A stretch of DNA of 64,000 bases, from NCBI GenBank assembly GCA_964371145.1, contig CAYJKO010000003.1:39702-103701 (forward strand), in the 5' to 3' direction. Shown here in pieces: positions 56,289 to 64,000 of this stretch. The DNA comes from CAUTNA01 sp964371145 (GTDB lineage Bacteria; Pseudomonadota; Alphaproteobacteria; Rs-D84). A model generated the notes under the pieces. That model did not search any database. It saw nothing but the letters and a program-made list of their open reading frames with translations, and was not told the origin of the DNA. Numbering within the stretch: the stretch's first letter is position 1; each line of letters starts with the position of its first letter. Both the position numbers and the translations under genes were made by a program.

Positions 56289-59200
56289 ATGAAAAAAAGC
56301 GGTTTTTCATATGTTTTATTGTGTGCATTTTGTGTGACTGGGACCGCCATACCTTTTGATGCTGTATCATACAGTTTATACGGATACGATTTAGATTATA
56401 TTTTATTAAACCCGCCTGCAACCAGCCCATTGGGCGATAACAGCATCATAGACGGAATTGTTGGCGCAACCGCGGCCGATTATGATTTCGAAGTATTGTT
56501 GGACGACGGTTTGGGTGGCACAGCCATACAATATTTTAATATTGTTGAAAAAACGACTCTGCCAGACGGTTTTACAGAGTCAACAACATACAAGACATAC
56601 GCAACAGATATTGAAACGGTAAATATTTATGCCATAGACGGATTAAAATTACCAATCAATGTCAGCGATATATGGTTAGACGGCGGTATAATATACAATA
56701 AAGATACCGGGAATATTAATTCAATTAACGGGGATTTCATCGGCAATACTTTGCGTGGGACGGCTGCAAGCGGCGGATCTTATGGCGCGGTCATACGAAA
56801 TTTTGGAATCATAGAAAATTTAACCGGTTCGTTTTTTGGAAATACGGTTGAATCTTTGAAATCTGCATCCGGCGGGGTTATAAATACGGGCGGACATTTA
56901 TCAAACAGAACCGTTTCAATTGATACAATCAACGGATATTTTGTAAACAATGGCGCACGGGGAACACATACAAACGCGATTGCATATGGTGGCGCAATCG
57001 CAATGGGAACAGAAACAACCAGCTTTGGCGACAATGAATCATCTGTAAACAAAATAACCGGTATTTTTCTTAACAATTACGCAACGGCAGACAATGGTTC
57101 TTCACGTGGTGGGGCTATTTATAACGCGGCCCCCAACGACCCCGTTGCGGGAAAGACTTATGACGCTATCGTTGGCGAAATTGACGCCAGTTTTATCGGC
57201 AACAATTCTGTTTCCGTTTCCAATTATGCAGCCGGCGGGGCTATTTATAACAATGGCCAAGTTGAAATTTTAACCGGTGAATTTGTTGGAAATTATGCTC
57301 AATCTCAATCAGGATCCGCCCAAGGTGGAGCGATTTTTAATACTGTTGTAAATTCGGCCAACCCGTTAAATGGTATCGTCCAAGATATAACGGGCAGTTT
57401 TTATAACAATTACGCAATCAGCGACACCGGCACCGCCCAAGGGGGCGCAATTTACAACACCGCAACCGTTCATATTCACGCAGACACAGAAAACGTAATC
57501 TTTCAAAACAATTATGTTCAAAATGGCGCGACAAAAAATTATAATGCTATTTATAACACTGGCACCGTTTATTTGACCGCGGACGATGGTTATTCCATTA
57601 TGACATATGATTCTTTCGAAGGAAATGGCACATATAATTTGGTACGCGGAATATTAAGCTTACAAGGTGACAATGCGAAATTTTCATCTGATTCAAAATT
57701 GGTTGCAGAAAACAGCTCTATATACACAAACGACAATGCTGTCCGTAATGCGTCTTTTGGAAATTTGACATTAAATACAAATATTGGCTATGGCTTGGAC
57801 GTTGATTTATCAAATGGGACGGCCGATGAAATAGATGGCACATCCATCAATTTAAATGGCAATAAATTTGTAATTGAAGAAATTAATATAGTAAATGGTG
57901 GAAACAATAATGTATTTATCCACAATTATAACGAAGATATTATATTGGGCGCGGTAAAACTGACTTTGGGATTGGCGTCACAAAACACTTATAATCTTTT
58001 GGGATACACGCCCCAATCTGCCGAAGACATAAACGCGGGTAAATTAAATTTTGCAACCGTTTCATTAAAAGAAGCCGTCAATATGACAGGTGCCGCATCC
58101 GGAATAAATACACGTGCGTACACAATGTTCCAAAACGAAGACATTATGGACACATTGGGTGATTTGGGCGGTGTGTCTTTGGGGTTATATGGTAATAATT
58201 TTGAATTAACCGCGTCCAATAATGCAGATGGCATAAATGTGGCGTTGGGACAACAATTAACAATTCGTGACATAAAAGATGTATCCGGTTTCGCAAATTC
58301 ATTTGTTAATAATTTGGGCACTCTTGAAATCGAAGCAACCGATTATGACAATATGATTTCGTCTGCGATTATAAATAATGGCACAATGAATTTAATTACC
58401 GAAGAAGACGTTAACATTACTTTGGGCGAAGTATCGGGGAATGGCGACATTACTTTTTCAGGATTGGCAAATGTAATCTTTGATGGGAATGTTTCTGTGG
58501 ATCAATTGGATTTGTCCGCTGGAAATTTGACTTTTAATTCAGAATTAAATGCTAATACATTGAATGTAACAAAAGGCACAAATTCTTTTAATTCGAATAT
58601 TACCGCAGCCAACACAAATATTAATATGGAAGCTGGGTCAATTTTTGATATATCCAATAATGTATCACAAGATATAGATTTCGGAAACCTAACATTATCT
58701 ACCGATTTGAATGTCGATATAGACATTGATTTAATAAACGATACGACAGACAATTTTAATGCAACATCCGTGTCTGGTGGCGGTAAAATAATCATAGATA
58801 AAATTAATGTTTTTTCTGCCCTGCACGACAGTATGCCAAAATTAGATTTTCAAATTGCAAATGACGTATTAAAAGATTCTATTGATATATCCAGCACAAC
58901 AATCAGCAGCGTCACAGGAATTTCAGAAATCGAAAATTATTTATTAGGATATAATAATGCTACCGGCACTTTATCTTTTTCTTATTCGGACTTATCATAC
59001 GCTTTGTCGTCTGACGTTAATACCAAAGCATACACCATAACCACAGACGAAACGATAACGAATGATTTATTACCTATGAATGGTGGCACATTAACTATAA
59101 ACGGTGGCGGGAATAATATCACAGGCGATAATATCACAGGCACATCCATTGCAACCGACCAAATTTTGAACATATCAAACGTTGCGAATATTTCAGGGTT

Positions 59201-62200
59201 TGTAAACGGGTTTATTGTCGACAATCTTGGAACAATCAATATTGAATCATCTTCAACAGATACCAATATTTCGGGAGCAACTACAAATAACGGAGAATTG
59301 AATTTATCTGTTGGTGATACGTATACAATTACTATGGGAGATATTTCTGGGAATGGAAATATAACAACAACCGGATTGGGGCAAATAGATATAGTGTCAA
59401 TTAACGGAGAAAACATAAACATTGGTGCAAACATCAATTCTTTTTCTGGCGCGATTTTGGCAACTGGCGATATCAATATAACGAATGGCACAACAAATTT
59501 TGCAGATACCGTCAATGCAAACGGTTTAAATATATCCAGCGACGTTGTTTTCAATGGCGATGTTATTGCGGACTACATAGATTTTAACAACGCGAACAAA
59601 ACCGTCGTTTATAACGGAAATGTCTCGGCCGACACATTTACATCAAATGCGGGAACGGTTGAATTGGATGCCACATTAACATCCGACAACATCATTCTTA
59701 ATAATTCTACATTCACATTGGGAGCAAATGGTATAATTGCATCAAATTCAAATTTATCGATCGGTTTAACCAATTTAAATTTTAACAATGGCGTAATTGG
59801 GAATATTGAATTACAAAGCATTAATATATCGGACGACGTTTTTTATTCTTTGGACGTATCTTTGGCGGGAACGCCGTCTGCGGACAGAATTAACGTTTCA
59901 AATGTTACTGGCGATGGAATTATTTATATAAAAGAAATTAATGTATTGAACGACCCGTCAATTATGCCGATTTCTGGTCTGAATATTGCAAGCGCAGAAT
60001 TGGCAGATAAAATCGACATTACCCAATCATACATAACCGCCCCAAGCATAACGTCTGAAAACTGGGCAAATTATTTAATATCATATGACGGATTGGGAAA
60101 TTTGGATGTAGATTACAGTTCTTTGGACGCGGCCATTTCATCTGTTGTTGCGCAAAAATCATTTAATATGTCTCAATCTTCTGGTATTACCATGGATTCC
60201 AATTTATCAGGGGATTCTTTAACAATTAATGCAAATAACAATGAAATTTCTGGCACAAATATAATCACTATAACAGATGCGGCGCAAAATTTGACAGTTA
60301 ATGACGCTTTGGTATTTTCCCCGTCTGTTGTGAACAATGGCACTTTGGAATTTAATGACGCCACCACAATCACGGGTTCTATAACAAATAATGCGACATT
60401 AAATCTAAAAACAAATTCTGGTTTGGCCACAAATATAAATGCGATATCCGGTTCTGGGGACATCAATATTTCTGGCGCGGACAGTTTCGCATTTCAACAA
60501 TCTGTCACGGCAGATGAAATAAATTTCAATGCAGGCGCCGTTACTTTTCAAGATTCATTGAATGCGACAACATTTAATTCAAATGGTGCGTATGCTATAT
60601 TTTCGGGCGACACAAATATAACAAATTTAAACATTTTATCAAATTCAAGCGTTTCATTGGCCAACAATTTTACCGGAAACATAAACATAGATGACGCGAC
60701 TGTCAATATTAACAATGCGACAATATTACCGTCTTCTACGTTAATTGTGTCTGCGAACGGCGGAACGTTAAATTCAAATGGTGGGACAATTAAATCCAAC
60801 GCAATAGATAAAATTACATTTAACGGCGATTTGAATTTAAATATCGATGTATCATTGGAAAACACTCCGTCTGCGGATGTATTAACCGCGGCAAACGTAT
60901 CTGGCACGGGGAATATTTTATTAAAAGAAATCAATGTATTAACAAACGCAGATTCTATGCCGATAAACAACGTTATGATATCAAACGACATATTGGGCGC
61001 AAAAATAGACATCAGCGACGCAACTTTGGTTAATAAAACATCTACATCTGAAAATTATTCTGGATATTTAATTACTTATGACAATGCGGGCGGTTTAAGC
61101 TTTGCATATTCTGGATTAGAATCTGCAATAACATCTATTGTTGCCCAGAAAACATATAATATGCAATTAAGTGGTTCAGAAACATTGTCAACCGACCTGA
61201 CCTTTGGTGGGGGCGAGATGCATTTGAATGCGAACGGTTCAAATATAACAGGTGGCGGATCTATTACCATTGCAAATTCAAATCAAATTTTAAATATTAA
61301 TAACATATCCGGTATAGATTCTGATATTGAAAATAGCGGTACATTAAATTTAACCAACACAACAAACAATGCAATATATTCTGGAAACATTAATTCGAAC
61401 GGAAACATTGTTCTTGATTCTGGAATAAATACTTCGGATTTTTCTGGCACGATTAATCAAACAGGCGGCACATTCGATATAACAGGAAATACAAATTTCA
61501 ACAATAATGTATTTGCAAACAATATGGTAATAAATTCCGGAATTATTAATTTTGCAAGAAATATATCTGGAAATATTACTGTTAATTCGGGTATCACAAA
61601 ATTTGGTTCAGAATTTTCAAATGGACGATTAACATTGGGCGCAGGTACCATTGATTTTGAAACGGGCGCAATCATAGGCAATGATGCAAATCTGACAACA
61701 TTGGGTGGTGGCTCATTGGATTTAACGGGAAATTCAATTGATTCATATACATTTGAATCTGTTGATTTATCTGGAAATACTAACATGGCAATCGATGTAG
61801 ATTTGGGCGCAGGTACGGCGGACAAAATAATTGCAAATTCAATATCTGGGGACGGAAAAATCACCATAAATCAATTAAATATATCATCGGACGCATCTGC
61901 AATTGGTACGGACGGGGCAAATGTTTCAGTTTCAGGCGGAAAATTAATCAGCGGCGATTATATAGATTTGGCGAATGGTATAAATTTAACAATTAATAAC
62001 ATTGGCACATCTGCAGAAGATTATGAAAATGGATATTTTATATCTTATTCAGATTTAACGGGCAATATAAACTTTAAATTTGCAGATTTAAAATATGCAT
62101 TTGAATCAAATGTTGCGGACAAAGCATATGCATTTACATCCAATCAAACAATTGATAATACTTTTGTTTTAAACGGAGATTCTTTGACTTTGGACGGGAA

Positions 62201-63890
62201 CAATTCCGCAATCAATGGATCTGGCGAAATAGATTTAAACGGCAACGAATTATCCGTCCGTGAAACACAATTAAATTCAATTGATATGAATGTAAACAAC
62301 GGTATATTGAATTTATACGTCGATACAATTTTGAACAACGAAATCTCGGGCAATGGCACAATCAATATATTTGACGCAACATTAAATAATGCGAATTTAT
62401 CCGGATTCACAGGTAACACCACATTAAATGGCAATCTGGACATCACATCTTCTTTTGATTCAGCGGATTTCTTTGCGGGAAATTTCACAGTTAACGGAAA
62501 TTCCAATTTAAATATACAAAATGACATACAAAATATTTTTGATACGACTAATTGGACTTTGAATTCTGATTTAAATACAAAAATTGATGCAGACTTATTA
62601 AACGGATGGGCAGACGGATTTACAAATACAAATTTAATATCTGGTTCCGGTAAAATCAATATCACAGAAATTAAGATTTTAAACGATAATCTTGGTGAAA
62701 CTATAATATCTTTGACCAATAATACCGGCGGCACAGACAAAATAACAATAGACGAAAATGTAAATATATATGACGGCATATATCAATACAGATTAAATTC
62801 TGATTTATTAGACGTGGACGGCACTTTGAAATTCACAGAAGGCGCATTGGCCCCTGTATCATTTACTCCGTCTGCATATGCGGCCGCGGTTGTTGGACAA
62901 ACAAATTTGATATCTAATTTGACGTTGCAACAAAAAATCTTTGGCAATTTTGGATCGATCGTTAATCACACAGGCGCCGAATATTATGGCGCGAAATCAG
63001 AACAAGAAAATTCAGGATTATGGTTCGAACCATACGTATATAATGATACAGTTAATTTAACCAATGATGTATCTGTTGAATCCAGAAGATACGGCATGTT
63101 AATCGGATATAACGTCCAAAGACATTATTATGACAACGCAAATACCCCAACATACAAACAATATGGCGATGGCGCAAATGCATATTATGGAGGAAAATCA
63201 TTTGCACAGAAAAGATTCAATACGTCTGTAAATGAATTAGACTTAAATAAATTCTGGCGTGCGAATTATGGAATTTGGGGCGGGTACAGCAATTCATCAG
63301 ATAATTATAAAACCGTCAGCATATCAAAACATTCTTTTAATTTCGGTGGAAGCGCGCTTTTCAATCGTGGCAATTGGTTTATTGGCGCATTGGCAAACGT
63401 GGGCGCAGATTTAACGAATTTGGAAACCAATTTTGGATCGGATGATTTTATTGCTATCTCTGCTGGCGGCTCTGTAAAGGGTGGATATAATTTCGCATTG
63501 GCGAACGATAACATTACATTGCAACCAAACGTAACAATGTCATACGTATATGTTAATACCCCTGAATATACGGACGCGGCAAACATAGATATATCCAAAT
63601 ACGACGCATCTGCAATCGTATTATCCCCAGGTGTTCGTGGTTCTATAAAATTAAGCAATAATTGGTATATGTTTGCGGGCGTCGCATATAATGAAATGAT
63701 AACAAATGCGAAACAATTGACGGCTAATTCAATTGAATTGCCGGATATCGCCGCGGATAGTTATACAGAATTTAATGTCGGGTTCCAAAAACAAGTAATA
63801 TCTGGTTTGGATTCATATATCCAAGGATCATACAGAACGGGTGGTGTGGATGGCTTTGGCATATCGATTGGTATCAAAAAACCAATTTAA
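56289..63890 (+). CDS. giant autotransporter/adhesin, 2533 aa
   Basis: Signal peptide near residues 1-22 (KKSGFSYVLLCAFCVTGTA). Residues about 235-385 carry GGAI(Y/F)N and FxxN motifs (GGAIYNNGQVEILTGEFVGN), as in Chlamydia Pmp and other beta-helix adhesins. From about residue 490 to 2200 there are six long repeats of about 265-375 aa, each opening with a line such as LNLNIDVSLENTPSADVL followed by GxGKIxIxEINVL; several share YLIxYDxxGxLxFxYxxLxxAI. It is very Asn/Ser/Thr/Ile-rich. The last ~290 residues (from SGLWFEPYVYND) form a type V autotransporter beta-barrel with GISIGIKKPI at the end; the final residue is not Phe. GTGGGA upstream of ATG. A surface adhesin is the likely role. Confidence 0.85.
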   Translation: MKKSGFSYVLLCAFCVTGTAIPFDAVSYSLYGYDLDYILLNPPATSPLGDNSIIDGIVGATAADYDFEVLLDDGLGGTAIQYFNIVEKTTLPDGFTESTTYKTYATDIETVNIYAIDGLKLPINVSDIWLDGGIIYNKDTGNINSINGDFIGNTLRGTAASGGSYGAVIRNFGIIENLTGSFFGNTVESLKSASGGVINTGGHLSNRTVSIDTINGYFVNNGARGTHTNAIAYGGAIAMGTETTSFGDNESSVNKITGIFLNNYATADNGSSRGGAIYNAAPNDPVAGKTYDAIVGEIDASFIGNNSVSVSNYAAGGAIYNNGQVEILTGEFVGNYAQSQSGSAQGGAIFNTVVNSANPLNGIVQDITGSFYNNYAISDTGTAQGGAIYNTATVHIHADTENVIFQNNYVQNGATKNYNAIYNTGTVYLTADDGYSIMTYDSFEGNGTYNLVRGILSLQGDNAKFSSDSKLVAENSSIYTNDNAVRNASFGNLTLNTNIGYGLDVDLSNGTADEIDGTSINLNGNKFVIEEINIVNGGNNNVFIHNYNEDIILGAVKLTLGLASQNTYNLLGYTPQSAEDINAGKLNFATVSLKEAVNMTGAASGINTRAYTMFQNEDIMDTLGDLGGVSLGLYGNNFELTASNNADGINVALGQQLTIRDIKDVSGFANSFVNNLGTLEIEATDYDNMISSAIINNGTMNLITEEDVNITLGEVSGNGDITFSGLANVIFDGNVSVDQLDLSAGNLTFNSELNANTLNVTKGTNSFNSNITAANTNINMEAGSIFDISNNVSQDIDFGNLTLSTDLNVDIDIDLINDTTDNFNATSVSGGGKIIIDKINVFSALHDSMPKLDFQIANDVLKDSIDISSTTISSVTGISEIENYLLGYNNATGTLSFSYSDLSYALSSDVNTKAYTITTDETITNDLLPMNGGTLTINGGGNNITGDNITGTSIATDQILNISNVANISGFVNGFIVDNLGTINIESSSTDTNISGATTNNGELNLSVGDTYTITMGDISGNGNITTTGLGQIDIVSINGENINIGANINSFSGAILATGDINITNGTTNFADTVNANGLNISSDVVFNGDVIADYIDFNNANKTVVYNGNVSADTFTSNAGTVELDATLTSDNIILNNSTFTLGANGIIASNSNLSIGLTNLNFNNGVIGNIELQSINISDDVFYSLDVSLAGTPSADRINVSNVTGDGIIYIKEINVLNDPSIMPISGLNIASAELADKIDITQSYITAPSITSENWANYLISYDGLGNLDVDYSSLDAAISSVVAQKSFNMSQSSGITMDSNLSGDSLTINANNNEISGTNIITITDAAQNLTVNDALVFSPSVVNNGTLEFNDATTITGSITNNATLNLKTNSGLATNINAISGSGDINISGADSFAFQQSVTADEINFNAGAVTFQDSLNATTFNSNGAYAIFSGDTNITNLNILSNSSVSLANNFTGNINIDDATVNINNATILPSSTLIVSANGGTLNSNGGTIKSNAIDKITFNGDLNLNIDVSLENTPSADVLTAANVSGTGNILLKEINVLTNADSMPINNVMISNDILGAKIDISDATLVNKTSTSENYSGYLITYDNAGGLSFAYSGLESAITSIVAQKTYNMQLSGSETLSTDLTFGGGEMHLNANGSNITGGGSITIANSNQILNINNISGIDSDIENSGTLNLTNTTNNAIYSGNINSNGNIVLDSGINTSDFSGTINQTGGTFDITGNTNFNNNVFANNMVINSGIINFARNISGNITVNSGITKFGSEFSNGRLTLGAGTIDFETGAIIGNDANLTTLGGGSLDLTGNSIDSYTFESVDLSGNTNMAIDVDLGAGTADKIIANSISGDGKITINQLNISSDASAIGTDGANVSVSGGKLISGDYIDLANGINLTINNIGTSAEDYENGYFISYSDLTGNINFKFADLKYAFESNVADKAYAFTSNQTIDNTFVLNGDSLTLDGNNSAINGSGEIDLNGNELSVRETQLNSIDMNVNNGILNLYVDTILNNEISGNGTINIFDATLNNANLSGFTGNTTLNGNLDITSSFDSADFFAGNFTVNGNSNLNIQNDIQNIFDTTNWTLNSDLNTKIDADLLNGWADGFTNTNLISGSGKINITEIKILNDNLGETIISLTNNTGGTDKITIDENVNIYDGIYQYRLNSDLLDVDGTLKFTEGALAPVSFTPSAYAAAVVGQTNLISNLTLQQKIFGNFGSIVNHTGAEYYGAKSEQENSGLWFEPYVYNDTVNLTNDVSVESRRYGMLIGYNVQRHYYDNANTPTYKQYGDGANAYYGGKSFAQKRFNTSVNELDLNKFWRANYGIWGGYSNSSDNYKTVSISKHSFNFGGSALFNRGNWFIGALANVGADLTNLETNFGSDDFIAISAGGSVKGGYNFALANDNITLQPNVTMSYVYVNTPEYTDAANIDISKYDASAIVLSPGVRGSIKLSNNWYMFAGVAYNEMITNAKQLTANSIELPDIAADSYTEFNVGFQKQVISGLDSYIQGSYRTGGVDGFGISIGIKKPI

Positions 63891-63905
63891 AACCAAATAA
63901 ATTAA

Positions 63906-63928
63906 GGGCGGTGTATTTCCGCCCTATT
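63906..63928 (+). terminator. terminator of autotransporter gene
   Basis: Hairpin GGGCGG/CCGCCC with T4 run, 15 bases after the stop. Confidence 0.8.
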
Positions 63929-63943
63929 TTAAACCCGCAAAGA

Positions 63944-64000
63944 CTATTCACCATCGCCGAAAAACATAACGACTTTGGACGACAGGAAGAAGAGTTTTAT
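63944..64000 (-). CDS. possible 3' end of a minus-strand gene
   Basis: An open frame from base 64000 down to a TAG at 63944-63946 gives only 18 residues (IKLFFLSSKVVMFFGDGE). Position behind a shared terminator fits a convergent gene end, but it is too short to judge. Confidence 0.25.
   Translation of the reverse strand: MKLFFLSSKVVMFFGDGE

Noticed and set aside
57000..63700. Long minus-strand frames opposite the autotransporter gene
   Set aside because: They are antisense shadows caused by the biased codon use of the Asn/Ser/Thr-rich repeats.
1..64000. Insertion sequences
   Set aside because: No transposase gene or terminal inverted repeats were found in any frame.

Overview
The window looks like a chromosome segment of an AT-rich, probably small-genome alphaproteobacterium, most likely a gut or host-associated metagenome-assembled genome. 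The evidence is the alphaproteobacterial envelope cluster frr-uppS-cdsA-rseP-bamA, an LpxI-type UDP-diacylglucosamine pyrophosphatase, an lptE-holA pair, ZapA, and scattered VirB-like type IV secretion genes. Two 100-N assembly gaps are present (1479-1578 and 35261-35360), both inside repeats next to tRNA genes. The taxonomy is inferred from gene content only.

Layout. 1-1.9 kb: partial and hypothetical genes, tRNA-His, and a tandem repeat array hanging off tRNA-Ala(GGC). 2-7.3 kb: the envelope operon. 7.4-11.7 kb: a hydrolase, small lipoproteins, two VirB8-like proteins, YraN and a DUF805 protein. 11.75-24.6 kb: a T7-like (podovirus) structural and packaging cluster on the minus strand, with lysis-like genes, scaffold, a histone-H1-like protein, coat, tail tube A/B, fibre, terminase and portal. 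I see no integrase, repressor module or polymerase that clearly belongs to it. The large terminase gene is split into an ATPase half and a nuclease half by a 3.3-kb plus-strand segment that carries dnaB, a double-HTH regulator and an unknown gene. 24.7-33.6 kb: birA, regulators, a strongly promoted structured RNA with two pyrimidine-rich loops, an rRNA methyltransferase-like gene, lpxI, virB11, priA and miaA. 33.7-43 kb: gapA, five tRNAs with two more repeat elements, a channel, rpmG, parC, rpsU, an MsbA-like exporter and rpmB. 43-56 kb: zapA, radC, map, holA, lptE, fadD, a nitroreductase, a T4 endonuclease V-like repair enzyme, argS and a K+ channel. 56.3-63.9 kb: a 2533-residue autotransporter.

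Themes. (1) Three tRNA loci (Ala, Glu, Leu) are followed by a repeat element that ends in a copy of that tRNA's own 3' end and/or terminator; three hairpins recur with compensatory base changes, so this looks like an undescribed structured RNA family tied to tRNA transcripts. (2) The phage cluster resembles a domesticated, gene-transfer-agent-like particle locus of podoviral type. (3) At least seven genes have a -10 box exactly 6-7 bases before the ATG and no ribosome binding site, which predicts common leaderless transcription. (4) Type IV secretion genes are dispersed, as in Rickettsiales-like lineages.
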